Below, one piece after another: positions 44,301 to 53,228 of a stretch of 64,000 bases of DNA. The DNA comes from JAICWY01 sp964531205. Its GTDB lineage: Bacteria; Vulcanimicrobiota; Vulcanimicrobiia; Vulcanimicrobiales; Vulcanimicrobiaceae. Position numbers and translations under genes: made by a program. The notes under the pieces are model-generated. The model was not told where the DNA came from, searched no databases, and was given only the letters and a program-made list of their open reading frames with translations. The stretch lies in NCBI GenBank assembly GCA_964531205.1, contig CAZHGH010000003.1, forward strand, positions 1-64,000, given 5' to 3'. Numbering within the stretch: position 1 is the stretch's first letter; each line of letters starts with the position of its first letter.

Positions 44301-45319
44301 GGTTCCCAAGCCCCTTCGTAGAGATTCTTATAGAGATCCGAAGCCTCGGGATACGGCATCGCCTCGGCTTTATCGGTCGCTTCGTTCGTTTCGCGAAGCA
44401 CATCTTTGCGCAACGCTGCAATCTCGTCGGCGTTCATGATGCCGTTGTCCAGCAGCACTTTTTCGAACATCGGAACGGGATCGTGCTTACGGTGCTCGAC
44501 GACCTCATCTTTTGTCCGGTACGTCATGTCGTTGTCATCCGTGGAGTGCGCGAGGAAGCGGTAGCAGACGCCTTCAACCAGCGTCGGGCCGCCGCCGTTG
44601 CGCGCACGATCCATTGCGCGATGCACCGCGTCGTAGCTTTTGATCGGATCGAATCCGTCGAACTGCTCGCCCGGCATGCCGTACCCTTCGGCACGCTTGT
44701 AGATATCGGGCTGCGCCATCTGCAGGCTGAGCGGTGTAGAGATTGCCCACTGATTATTTTCAACCAGCATGACGAGCGGCAGTTTGTGAATCGCCGCGAA
44801 GTTCATCGACTCATGCCACTCGCCTTCGCTCGTCGTACCGTCGCCGCACGTCACGAGCACGGCGCGTCCGGTTTCTTTGCGAAGCTTCATTGCATACGCA
44901 GCACCGACGGCGTGTGGAATGTGCGCGGCGAGAATCGACGAGAACGACATCAACCCGGCGCGCTTTGACGAATAGTGATTCGGAAACTGACGGCCGCCGT
45001 TGTGATCCGCGGCGCGCGCAAAAATCGAGAGCATGATCTCGTACGGCGAGAGACCGATGCCGATCGCAAGCCCGAGATCGCGATAGTAGGGCGCGAGGAT
45101 ATCCTTGCCGCGCTCGAACGCCATCGCCGCGCCGGCCTGCAGCGCTTCGTGTCCCTCGCTGCCGAGCGCAAACGGAACCTTGCCTTGCCGGTTCAGTTGG
45201 AATCCGCGGTTGTCGAGCTGGCGCTGGAGCAGCATGTTGCGGAACATCGCTGTGAGCTGGTCATCGGACAGCCCATGCCGCTCGAGTGTCTTGCGCACTT
45301 GAGTATCGGTTTTTGCCAT
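44291..45319 (-). CDS. 2-oxoacid dehydrogenase E1 alpha subunit, copy 1
   Basis: 342 residues. TPP-binding GDGTTSEGEWHESMNFAAIHKLP (Gly-Asp-Gly...Asn type), YYRDLGLAIGIG, RQFPNHYSSKRAGLMSF and phospho-loop region AHSTDDNDMTYR. ATG 45319, GGGACC upstream. Very similar throughout to the gene just upstream (45361-46389), including the same C-terminal DRAEAMPYP/DKAEAMPYP and EPWQ endings. Pairs with E1 beta. Confidence 0.93.
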   Translation of the reverse strand: MAKTDTQVRKTLERHGLSDDQLTAMFRNMLLQRQLDNRGFQLNRQGKVPFALGSEGHEALQAGAAMAFERGKDILAPYYRDLGLAIGIGLSPYEIMLSIFARAADHNGGRQFPNHYSSKRAGLMSFSSILAAHIPHAVGAAYAMKLRKETGRAVLVTCGDGTTSEGEWHESMNFAAIHKLPLVMLVENNQWAISTPLSLQMAQPDIYKRAEGYGMPGEQFDGFDPIKSYDAVHRAMDRARNGGGPTLVEGVCYRFLAHSTDDNDMTYRTKDEVVEHRKHDPVPMFEKVLLDNGIMNADEIAALRKDVLRETNEATDKAEAMPYPEASDLYKNLYEGAWEPWQ

Positions 45320-45360
45320 CAAAAGGTCCCTGTTAGGTTAGCGGCCGTTATTGGGGCGCG

Positions 45361-46389
45361 TTACTGCCATGGTTCCCCGCCGTGACCGTACACGTTCATA
45401 TAAAGGTCTTCCGGCCCGGGGTAAGGCATGGCTTCCGCCCTGTCGGTGGCATCGTTCGCCTCGGCCAGGACGGATGACTTCAAATTCTCCGCCGCCTGCG
45501 GCGTAAGCACGCCATGCTCGACAAGGAAGCGCTCGAAGTTCGGCACGGGGTCGTCTTTACGGCGGGCGTTGACCTCGTCGCGGTCGCGGTAGGTGCGGTC
45601 GTCATCGTCAGTTGTGTGCGAGAGGAAGCGGTAGCACTTCGCCTCGATGAGGGTCGGGCCACCCCCGCGCCGCGCGCGGTCCATCGCTTCCTTTGTCGCC
45701 GCATAGACGGCGATCGGATCGAAGCCGTCCACCACCACGCCCGGCATCCCGTATCCGGCCGCGCGCTTATAAATGTCGGGTTGACCCATCTGATTCGAAA
45801 GCGGCGTGCTGATTGCCCATTCGTTGTTCTCGCAGAGAAACACGATCGGCAGTTTGTGAACGGAGGCGAAGTTGAGGGATTCGTGCCATTCGCCTTCGCT
45901 GGTCGCGCCATCGCCGAACGTAGTCAGTACGACGCGGTCGTGTTCCTTGCGCAGTTTCAATGCATATGCCGCACCGACGGCGTGCGATGTTTGCGCCGCG
46001 ATGATGGAACTGATCGTGTACAAGCCCAACCGTTTGCTGGCGTAGTGATGCGGAAACTGGCGTCCGGCGCTGTGATCGGCCGCACGTGCGAAAAGCGAAA
46101 GCAGCACTTCATACGGAGTAAGCCCGATGCCCAGTTCGAGTCCGAGATCGCGGTAATACGGAACGAGGATGTCTTGACCGCGGATGAAGGCCATTGCGGC
46201 TCCCGCTTGCACCGCTTCGTGCCCTTCGCCGGCCGACGCGAACGGAATCTTGCCTTGACGGTTGAGTTCGAAACCGCGCGTCTCAAGGCGGCGGTGCATC
46301 AGCATCGTCCGCCAGATGGCGATGAGCTGTTCGTCGGTGAGTCCGTGCCGTTCGAAGCCGGCTGCGGCGGTCTTGATTTTGGCGGCCAT
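45361..46389 (-). CDS. 2-oxoacid dehydrogenase E1 alpha subunit, copy 2
   Basis: 342 residues, first gene of the operon. All TPP motifs are intact (FGDGATSEGEWHESLNFASVHKLP, CENNEWAIS). Colinear with copy 1 without indels of note, yet substituted at many positions (for example HYASKRLGLYTISS against HYSSKRAGLMSFSS), so it is a diverged paralog and not an assembly repeat. 41 nt separate the two. It may give a second substrate range or an alternate complex with the single E1 beta. Confidence 0.93.
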   Translation of the reverse strand: MAAKIKTAAAGFERHGLTDEQLIAIWRTMLMHRRLETRGFELNRQGKIPFASAGEGHEAVQAGAAMAFIRGQDILVPYYRDLGLELGIGLTPYEVLLSLFARAADHSAGRQFPHHYASKRLGLYTISSIIAAQTSHAVGAAYALKLRKEHDRVVLTTFGDGATSEGEWHESLNFASVHKLPIVFLCENNEWAISTPLSNQMGQPDIYKRAAGYGMPGVVVDGFDPIAVYAATKEAMDRARRGGGPTLIEAKCYRFLSHTTDDDDRTYRDRDEVNARRKDDPVPNFERFLVEHGVLTPQAAENLKSSVLAEANDATDRAEAMPYPGPEDLYMNVYGHGGEPWQ

Positions 46390-46423
46390 GAGTCTCGTCG
46401 CTCTTTAGAGAACGGCTCGCTGC

Positions 46424-47212
46424 GTGCCTTTTCACTCGCTCGGCGGCGGCTTACCGCCTCTTGGAGGCGCCGTCATATTTATCGGTATCATCGTGCTGCT
46501 CGCCGTCGGCGGCGCGTTACTGTTCCATCATATTGTGCCGCACGCCGTATTAGTGGAACACAATGATATCGCCGGGTTCGTGTTCGCGGTGGTCGGCGTG
46601 GTGTATGCCGTGTTACTCGCGTTTCTCGCGATTGCGGTCTGGGAAAATTTTGAGGCCGCCGAGCTACGTACGTATGACGAGGCAACTCACTTAACGGTGG
46701 TGTATCGCAAGAGCGACCTATTCCCGCAAGGCCATCGCTTGCGCGCAGCATTGACTTCCTACGTACGTCTTATCGTGAATCGCGAATGGGACGAGATGTA
46801 CGAGGGGCGCCACGACGCACAAGCGGAGAGCGCCGCCGAACGAATCGCATTTCAGGTCAGACACTTGCCGGTAAAGAATGCTGCGCAGCAAAACGTGCAC
46901 GCAGTCATGATGCAAGGCATGGACGATGCACTCGTCGATCGCGATTACCGCACGTCGCGCGCTTCGCTGGGCGTCAACCAATTTATATGGCTGATTTTGT
47001 GGCTGGGCGCGGCTGCGACTATTGCATTCGCGTATCTTTTCGCGTTTAGCAACCGATGGGCGCTCGTCGCAATTATTGGTATGCTGGCGTTTATGCTTGG
47101 GCTCGTGCTGTATCTCATTTCCAGCGTGGATTTTCCGTTCCGCGGGGCGGTTCACGTGGGACCCGAGGCATTTCTAAATGCTTTGGATCATTTCCAACGG
47201 ATAGGACCGTGA
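46424..47212 (+). CDS. DUF4239 bestrophin-like membrane protein
   Basis: 262 residues. Four hydrophobic segments: about 15-35, 48-68, 188-208 and 215-235. HNDIAGFVFAVVGVVYAVLLAFLAIAVWE is the DUF4239 hallmark. Distantly bestrophin-like; possibly an ion channel, unproven. GTG 46424, no ATG available. Divergent from the E1 alpha copy 2 gene and coupled to the next gene by a GTGA overlap. Confidence 0.82.
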   Translation: MPFHSLGGGLPPLGGAVIFIGIIVLLAVGGALLFHHIVPHAVLVEHNDIAGFVFAVVGVVYAVLLAFLAIAVWENFEAAELRTYDEATHLTVVYRKSDLFPQGHRLRAALTSYVRLIVNREWDEMYEGRHDAQAESAAERIAFQVRHLPVKNAAQQNVHAVMMQGMDDALVDRDYRTSRASLGVNQFIWLILWLGAAATIAFAYLFAFSNRWALVAIIGMLAFMLGLVLYLISSVDFPFRGAVHVGPEAFLNALDHFQRIGP

Positions 47213-48036
47213 TCGTGAAGTGTCTGCCCGCAATTGTGCTGGCCCTTTTATGCACGATATTATGTGGAACTCGCGCACAAGCGGCGGCCGAGTTTTGTCC
47301 CGCCTCTATCGTCGGCGGCGTCGCGAAAGTCGATGCAAACTCGTATCGCTTGCGCTTGGGCGCAATCAGTCCGCGTACCGTTAGCGGTTTCTTGCGATTA
47401 CAAACCGACAAGGGCTGGTACAACGCGCCGTACTCAGGAGTTCTGCTCACCGCAATGTCCCAGCAGCACAACGATCGAGGTTTCGCGTTCAGCTACGAGG
47501 ATTATCTCTCCGGAGACATCGTGGTAAAGTTTCCGGCGCCTATCGTGGTCCAGTATGCGTATGTTAGCCAAGCTCAAACCAAAGGCGAAACGCTGCTCGA
47601 TTGGGACAAGGAAGGCACTGTAACGTGTTTGCCGACTCCAGTCGCCGCAAAAAGCACGCCGCCTCCTGCACGTGCATTGCCTCCGCTTTCAAGAGATGCA
47701 GTCACAATCAACGCGCGGCCAATTGACTCGCCGTTCGATACGAAATGTGCCGATCCGTTTGCGGAGGTGCAGCTCAGGAAGACGGAACCTCTGCACGTTC
47801 CGTCGCTCTTTGCGCACGATAACTTCACGCAAGTGCCTGAGGGAACCGCGGGTGTCGTCGTTGCCGTAGAGCGCGACGGCAGCGTTGTCGATGCGTGGCT
47901 CTGGGAAAGCAGCGGGACGCCGCTGCTCGATCAAGCCGCGATGGATCAAGCGCGCAAAAGCACGTTTCTTCCGGGCCGCGCGTTCTGCCGGAACGTTCCC
48001 GGCTACTTCTTACTGCGCTCTGAATTTAAGGGATAG
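47209..48036 (+). CDS. Exported protein with TonB C-terminal-like domain
   Basis: 275 residues from GTG 47209 (4-nt overlap with the DUF4239 stop). Signal peptide (about 1-24, ending AQA), a beta-rich N-terminal domain with FCPASIVGGVAKVDANSYRLRLGA, then a C-terminal TonB-C-like domain (about 195-275: TAGVVVAVERDGSVVDAWLWESSGTPLLDQAA). There is no membrane anchor or Pro-rich spacer, so it is not a true TonB. Role unknown. Confidence 0.75.
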   Translation: MIVKCLPAIVLALLCTILCGTRAQAAAEFCPASIVGGVAKVDANSYRLRLGAISPRTVSGFLRLQTDKGWYNAPYSGVLLTAMSQQHNDRGFAFSYEDYLSGDIVVKFPAPIVVQYAYVSQAQTKGETLLDWDKEGTVTCLPTPVAAKSTPPPARALPPLSRDAVTINARPIDSPFDTKCADPFAEVQLRKTEPLHVPSLFAHDNFTQVPEGTAGVVVAVERDGSVVDAWLWESSGTPLLDQAAMDQARKSTFLPGRAFCRNVPGYFLLRSEFKG

Positions 48037-48044
48037 GCGCAGCG

Positions 48045-49565
48045 TTACGGGACCATGGACTGCACGTAAAGTTTCCCCGTTGGGTAATCGAAGATCAGGT
48101 TGAAGTTCGATAAGATGTTCCGCCCCAGCGCGCCGTCGTAGTCGAGATCCTCGAACTTGTTGCCCGACGCCACGATTACTCGCGCGTCCGCAAACGCGAG
48201 ATCGCCAAAATCGAAGCGGCTAAACGTATACTCATGATAATCGACGGCTTGTCCGGCAACGCCGACCACCTGACCCATCACGTCGCCCGGCCGGTTTGGA
48301 TGGAATTGCCGGAAGAAATGCGGGTAAAGCAGCGTCTCGAACGCCCCTAAGTCGACGATGAACGCGCCGTCGACGGCGTTGAACTTTGCATGTGCGCGCG
48401 GCACGCGATCGTCGACTTGAATTGGGATCGTCACCCACGGCGCCGCCGGCGCCTCTTTCGATGAAGCGCTGACCGTTATTTTTTGATCTTTAAAGTTCAC
48501 CGAGATTCGTTGGCTTGCGAAAAAGTCTCCGCCGATCAATCCGACAACCTTTCGGTCGTCGCCGCGCTGGCGTTGAAAGGCAATCGTCTCCATCGTCACG
48601 CCGTGCGCGTGCAGATCGCCGAGAGCCAAGTCCGCAACGCGCGTTCTGCCTGCCGTGAATTCACCGCCGAACGATTCCCTTCGCACGTCCGAAACCGTTA
48701 ACCCAAGCTCGCGAGCGACAGTAGAGTCGATGACGAGCGTCGAGGCTCCGGAATCCAGTTCGAAATCCAAACCGCGGCCGGCAATTGTGACGCGCACGAT
48801 GATTCCGCCGGGTGTAAAGTCCGCGGGAATTTGTACGGACGAGCGGCCCGCGAGATCGAAGAGCGGCTTACTCGCCGGAACTGCCGCATGGACCGCACTA
48901 ACCGGGACCGGCTCAAAACTCTTCACGCTCGTGCGCGCGGAATTTTCGGGGTGCTCGTCGTGGTACGTTATCGTTTGCGCGAATGTCATTCCGTACGCTG
49001 TTTTAAAATCGTCATAATCGAAGGTCCACGTACTGCCGCTGTAATCCGTCGTATCGACGCGGCGCAGCAGAAAGCTCTTCGCGTCGTAATAGCGGCGCTG
49101 CGTCAATCCATGTGCCGGAACGACTTCAACGACAACGCAAGTCGGTTGCGATGTCGTGACGCCGAGTACTTTGATCGGCGATTCGCCTTCGTTTTTCGGT
49201 TTTGACAAGGCGGCTTTAAACGGATCGTCGGTGTCGTGAAATCCGCTTACCAGCGTAACGGCGCCATTCTCATCCTGTTCCCATTGGACGTTTCCATCGA
49301 AGCCGAACGATCGAGTAAACGGACCCTCTCGCTGCGTCTCGACGTACTTGTCGCCGCTTTCATAAACTTCCGAGTGTACTGTGCCGTCCGCGTACACCGT
49401 CTCACTTACACGATGATAGGCAGCCGTTTTGAGATGTCCGCGTGCCGCACGCGCTTTTGCGAAGACTTGATCGGCGGTCAGCGTCGTCGGCGAATATGTT
49501 TCTGCCGCCTTTGCCGGGAATACGGCGCTCGCGAAAACCAGGAAGCCCAACACCCATATACGCAT
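48045..49565 (-). CDS. Exported aspartyl-protease-like (retropepsin fold) protein
   Basis: 506 residues. Signal peptide (1-20, ending AKA), an outer-membrane-lipoprotein-sorting-like beta domain (about 25-225), then two retropepsin-like lobes. The first carries D271-S-G-A-S, a normal catalytic loop. The second has D405-L-G in FIVDLGAFETLL in the equivalent place, lacking Ser/Thr after Asp. Start ATG 49565 begins the signal peptide; the longer frame is basic and unlikely. Probably periplasmic; protease activity uncertain. Confidence 0.78.
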   Translation of the reverse strand: MRIWVLGFLVFASAVFPAKAAETYSPTTLTADQVFAKARAARGHLKTAAYHRVSETVYADGTVHSEVYESGDKYVETQREGPFTRSFGFDGNVQWEQDENGAVTLVSGFHDTDDPFKAALSKPKNEGESPIKVLGVTTSQPTCVVVEVVPAHGLTQRRYYDAKSFLLRRVDTTDYSGSTWTFDYDDFKTAYGMTFAQTITYHDEHPENSARTSVKSFEPVPVSAVHAAVPASKPLFDLAGRSSVQIPADFTPGGIIVRVTIAGRGLDFELDSGASTLVIDSTVARELGLTVSDVRRESFGGEFTAGRTRVADLALGDLHAHGVTMETIAFQRQRGDDRKVVGLIGGDFFASQRISVNFKDQKITVSASSKEAPAAPWVTIPIQVDDRVPRAHAKFNAVDGAFIVDLGAFETLLYPHFFRQFHPNRPGDVMGQVVGVAGQAVDYHEYTFSRFDFGDLAFADARVIVASGNKFEDLDYDGALGRNILSNFNLIFDYPTGKLYVQSMVP

Positions 49566-49671
49566 ACGGGAATTTTGGCGAGAGAGCGGGCGTGCGCCTG
49601 TTATCCGCCGTTTCTCCGCCGTTTGTCCTGGGAGCGGACTGACGTACGCAGCCGTGGAACGCCGCTTCCCC

Positions 49672-50832
49672 ATGACCGCTGCACTGGAAGTCCCGATAGA
49701 CGAACTCGTCCGCCATCGCCGGCATTTTCACCAGCATCCGGAGCTCTCGCTCAAAGAGTTTGAGACTGCGTCGTACATCGAGCGCGAACTGCGCGGGCTC
49801 GGGCTGGATGAGATTCGTACGCGCGTCGGACAAACCGGCATTCTCGGAACGCTCAAGGGCGGCAAGCCCGGACCGGTGACGTTACTACGCGCGGACATCG
49901 ACGCATTGCCGGTAACCGAAGCGAACGAGGTCGAGTATAAATCGGTCAATGCGGGTGTCATGCACGCGTGCGGGCACGATGCGCACATCGCAATTTTGTT
50001 GGCTGCCGCAAAAGAGCTGGCGCGCCGGCGCTCAGAGGTTTCCGGCACGCTCGTATTTTGCTTCCAGCCGGGGGAAGAAGGTTACGCAGGCAACAAACTG
50101 ATGATCGAGGACGGCGCTCTCGAAAATCCGCACGTGGACCGGTGTTTCGCGTTGCACGTGTTTAGCGGTTTGGAAGCCGGTAAAATCGGCGTGCGCGACG
50201 GCCCGTTCTTTGCCTCATCGGACGAGTTTCATCTGAGCATTCGCGGTAAAGGCGGACACGGCGCGATGCCGGAGCGAGCGATCGATCCAATCGTTGCCGG
50301 CGCGCATTTCGTCACGATGCTGCAAACGATTGTCAGCCGCGAAATCGCACCGAAGGATCCGGCGGTCTTTACCGTTGGAAAATTTCACTCCGGTTCGACG
50401 TTCAACGTCATTCCCACCGATGCGGAAATGGAAGGCACCGTGCGAAGCTTCGATCGCGACGTGCGCAAGTCGATGCCGGAGCGCATGGAGCGCATACTCC
50501 GCGGTCTCTCGGAAGCGATGCGGGTCGAATACGATTTACGCTACCGGTTTGGGTATCCGCCGACGGTAAACGATCCGAAGATGAACGACATCGTGCGCGA
50601 AGTCGGAGCCGCGTTACTCGGTGAGAGCAACGTTGTATATCCGCACGACATCGTAATGTGGGCCGAAGACATGTCGTACATGCTCGAGGAACGCCCTGGC
50701 GCATATTTTATCGTTGGCGCGCGCGGTGAAAAAGTCGGAACGTATCCGCAGCACAGCGCCAACTATGATATCGACGAGCGCGCGCTCGAAGTCGGCTTCA
50801 AGATGATGGTTGGGTTAGGTCTTCACGCTTAG
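49672..50832 (+). CDS. M20D amidohydrolase/peptidase
   Basis: 386 residues. HRRHFHQHPELSLKEFETASYI start, metal ligands in HACGHDAHI, PGEEGYAG and ALHVF, and a dimerisation domain after SIRGKGGHGAMPE. Family includes hippurate hydrolase and N-acyl-amino-acid amidohydrolases, removing acyl groups from amino acids. GTG 49654 is an alternative start. Exact substrate unknown. Confidence 0.9.
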   Translation: MTAALEVPIDELVRHRRHFHQHPELSLKEFETASYIERELRGLGLDEIRTRVGQTGILGTLKGGKPGPVTLLRADIDALPVTEANEVEYKSVNAGVMHACGHDAHIAILLAAAKELARRRSEVSGTLVFCFQPGEEGYAGNKLMIEDGALENPHVDRCFALHVFSGLEAGKIGVRDGPFFASSDEFHLSIRGKGGHGAMPERAIDPIVAGAHFVTMLQTIVSREIAPKDPAVFTVGKFHSGSTFNVIPTDAEMEGTVRSFDRDVRKSMPERMERILRGLSEAMRVEYDLRYRFGYPPTVNDPKMNDIVREVGAALLGESNVVYPHDIVMWAEDMSYMLEERPGAYFIVGARGEKVGTYPQHSANYDIDERALEVGFKMMVGLGLHA

Positions 50833-51014
50833 CTACGGCTGTTGATGTCTTTGCGGATCGCATCCGCGGCAGCGTCGGTCGCTTTCTTCAACTGCGCCAC
50901 GCCTTTGCGCAGCAGGCCGCCAATCTGAACTGTCGCTTCTTCGGTTTGCTGTTGCGTTTGACGCAGCGCATCTTCCATGCGTGCTTTGGCTTTTTCCAAG
51001 GTTTCGTCGTTCAT
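50829..51014 (-). CDS. Small helical protein
   Basis: 61 residues from ATG 51014 (MNDETLEKAKARMEDALRQT). Entirely helical and charged, with Ala/Lys/Gln repeats suggestive of a coiled coil, like stress or phasin-like proteins. No signal or membrane segment. ATG overlaps the stop of the next upstream gene (TGATGA context), and the end overlaps the M20 gene by 4 nt. Not recognised. Confidence 0.55.
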   Translation of the reverse strand: MNDETLEKAKARMEDALRQTQQQTEEATVQIGGLLRKGVAQLKKATDAAADAIRKDINSRS

Positions 51015-51361
51015 CACTTTTCACTCACCGTCAACACCCAGCGAATCGCTCGCGCGTATTGGTCCAATTCCTGGACCGTACGCCGCAGCCAGCCGCTCGC
51101 GGTGTCCTCATGCTGCTTACCGCGCCTGCCTCCCAACTGTTTCGCGTAGGCACGGGCGGCCTCCAACTGCGCCTCGATCTCGGGCCAACGCGTGCGCAGC
51201 GTTTGCTCCGAGGCGTCCGGCGGGCGGTCGATCATCGGCGGTGCGGGCGCGTCGGGATGTTTGATGGTGTATTCGAGGCGCGCGAGCGAGTAATCGCCGC
51301 TTACGCGGATGAACGAGGCTAACAGCTGAACGAGGCGCACCTCCATCGTACGGGAGCGCAT
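51014..51361 (-). CDS. Small hypothetical protein
   Basis: 115 residues from ATG 51361 (MEVRL at 51346 is an alternative). Helical, charged; MIDRPPDASEQTLRTRWPEIEAQLEAARAYAKQL and a basic GGRRGKQHEDTASGWLRR segment. No recognised family. 25 nt from the divergent FAD oxidoreductase, and coupled to the 61-residue gene downstream. The longer open frame upstream overlaps the oxidoreductase and is discarded. Confidence 0.6.
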   Translation of the reverse strand: MRSRTMEVRLVQLLASFIRVSGDYSLARLEYTIKHPDAPAPPMIDRPPDASEQTLRTRWPEIEAQLEAARAYAKQLGGRRGKQHEDTASGWLRRTVQELDQYARAIRWVLTVSEK

Positions 51362-51386
51362 TCCCGGTTCGCCGAACGAGGGCCTC

Positions 51387-52628
51387 GTGAACTCGGCGGG
51401 AGATTTTAGGCGGTATGTAATCGTCGGTAATGGCTTTGCCGGCACGACGGCTGCGGAGCAAATCCGCAAGCACGATCCTTCGTGCACGATTACACTTTTC
51501 ACCGACGAGCCGTACACACTTTACAATCGCATCGCGCTGCCGCCGCTGTTACGCAAACAGGTGACGAAAGAGAAAGTCATCATGCGCGACGTCGAGTGGC
51601 ACCAAAAACATAACATCGACTTGCATCTGGAGACGCGCGTCGAACACGTCGTTCCTGAGGAGCGCATCGTTACCGCGAACGGGAAGTCGTATCCCTACGA
51701 TGCTCTACTGATCGCGACGGGCGGGCGGCCGAACCGGCATCCCGCGCCGGGTGCGGACGGCGCAAACGTCTACAACTTTCAATACATGGACGACACGCTG
51801 GCGATCTCCGAGCAAATCGAAAAGACGAAGAGCGCGGTGTCTATCGGCGGCTCGTTCATCGCGTACGAACTTGCCGAAGCGTTCGTCTCCCGTAAAGTCG
51901 AGACGCATTGGATCATGCGCGGGCCGCGCGTGCTGCACCGCATGCTGGACCAAATAGCCGGTGAGCTCATCGATGAAGCGGCGAAAAACGACGGCGTGCA
52001 CATGCACTACGCCGATGAAATCGAGGAATTCGTTCGCGACAACGGCGTGGTGAGCAAAGTCCGGCTGAAGAGCGGCATCGATATCGAGGCGCAGTGCTAT
52101 GGCGTCGGCCTCGGTCTTGCCATGAATACTGACCTGCTCGAAGGCAGCGGCATCGAAACCAGTAAGAACGGCATTCTCTGCAACGACGAGCTGGAAACGA
52201 ATATACGCGGCATCTTTGCCGCCGGCGACGTCGCCGACTTTTACGATCCTATTCTCGAGATGCGGTATCGCATGGGCACGTGGAACAATGCCGGGGCGCA
52301 CGGCAAAGTCGTCGCGCAAAATATGATGGGCGGCAGCGTGAAATACGACGACGTTCCGGAGTATTCGAGTCTTTTGTTTAAAGGGCAAACGATCACGCAG
52401 TTCGGGCTATCGCCCGAGTATCGCAGCGACATCGAAACCGTTTTTACCGTCGATCAAGAAAAGAAGTGGTATCGTGCGCTGTACTTTTGGGACAACCGCC
52501 TCGTCGGCGGCTGTTTCATGGGCAAAGGCAACCGGAGCGGCAAACGCAAGTACATCGAAGCGATCAAATCCAAGAATCGCCATCCGAAATCGGAATGGAA
52601 GTCCATGCTGGAATGGACGAAGGATTGA
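51387..52628 (+). CDS. NAD(P)/FAD-dependent oxidoreductase (ferredoxin/rubredoxin reductase-like)
   Basis: 413 residues. Two dinucleotide folds: GNGFAGTTAAEQIRK for FAD, SIGGSFIAYELAEAFVSRK for NAD(P)H, and GIFAAGDVADFYD for FAD. The C-terminal domain (about 325-413) is of the reductase-C type. The cysteine pair of thiol reductases is absent, so it probably passes electrons to a small iron-sulfur or rubredoxin-like carrier; none is adjacent. GTG start. Its end overlaps the next gene by 16 nt. Confidence 0.88.
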   Translation: MNSAGDFRRYVIVGNGFAGTTAAEQIRKHDPSCTITLFTDEPYTLYNRIALPPLLRKQVTKEKVIMRDVEWHQKHNIDLHLETRVEHVVPEERIVTANGKSYPYDALLIATGGRPNRHPAPGADGANVYNFQYMDDTLAISEQIEKTKSAVSIGGSFIAYELAEAFVSRKVETHWIMRGPRVLHRMLDQIAGELIDEAAKNDGVHMHYADEIEEFVRDNGVVSKVRLKSGIDIEAQCYGVGLGLAMNTDLLEGSGIETSKNGILCNDELETNIRGIFAAGDVADFYDPILEMRYRMGTWNNAGAHGKVVAQNMMGGSVKYDDVPEYSSLLFKGQTITQFGLSPEYRSDIETVFTVDQEKKWYRALYFWDNRLVGGCFMGKGNRSGKRKYIEAIKSKNRHPKSEWKSMLEWTKD

Positions 52629-53197
52629 TTACCGCGGAGTGGGTCACCGCAGCGAGCGCGTTTGCCACGTTGTTCGTCATTGCTCTAACAGCGTACGCGG
52701 GCCTTCGGCAGATTAGGCACATGCGATCCGGTAATCAGGTCGCCGCACTTTTGCCGCTCACCGAAAAATATTCTGAACCGGCGCTGCAAGAGTCTCTGCA
52801 GTATGTCCTTAGCGGCGCGTTGGAACGCGATCTTCGGAACGAGGACGTACGGCGCGGGATTCAGGCGATTCCGACAACAGGCCCCGGCCGTAAAGCGATG
52901 ACCATATTGAACTTTTATGAGTCGGTTGGCGCTTTAGTCGGCGCGCGTGTTCTAGACCTGGATCTCGTACTGCGGTACTTTACGTTGCCAAGCGACCTTT
53001 GGGCTCTTGCTAACGACTACATCGCGATCACGCGAAGAAGCCGCGGACCCGAAGTGTTTGAAAACTTGGAAGCACTTGTCGCGCTGGAGCAGCGCTACGC
53101 GGCAAAGCGTGGTACGTCACTTTATCCAAGAAATTTACCTCGTCTTGAAATTCAAGATTCGTATGCAGCGGTAGACGCGTCATGGTCTAAAACGTAG
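52613..53197 (+). CDS. DUF4760-like membrane-anchored protein
   Basis: 194 residues from ATG 52613. N-terminal transmembrane helix (about 9-30, WVTAASAFATLFVIALTAYAG) and a cytoplasmic helical domain with LNFYESVGALVGARVLDLDLV, characteristic of DUF4760. Function unknown. Starts within the end of the oxidoreductase gene, so translationally coupled. Confidence 0.75.
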   Translation: MDEGLITAEWVTAASAFATLFVIALTAYAGLRQIRHMRSGNQVAALLPLTEKYSEPALQESLQYVLSGALERDLRNEDVRRGIQAIPTTGPGRKAMTILNFYESVGALVGARVLDLDLVLRYFTLPSDLWALANDYIAITRRSRGPEVFENLEALVALEQRYAAKRGTSLYPRNLPRLEIQDSYAAVDASWSKT

Positions 53198-53228
53198 AGA
53201 ATAAAGTGCCTTACCGGGGGAGGTTCGA

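Noticed and set aside
44291..46389. Tandem E1 alpha as an assembly duplication
   Set aside because: The copies differ at many residues along their whole length, so they are true paralogs.
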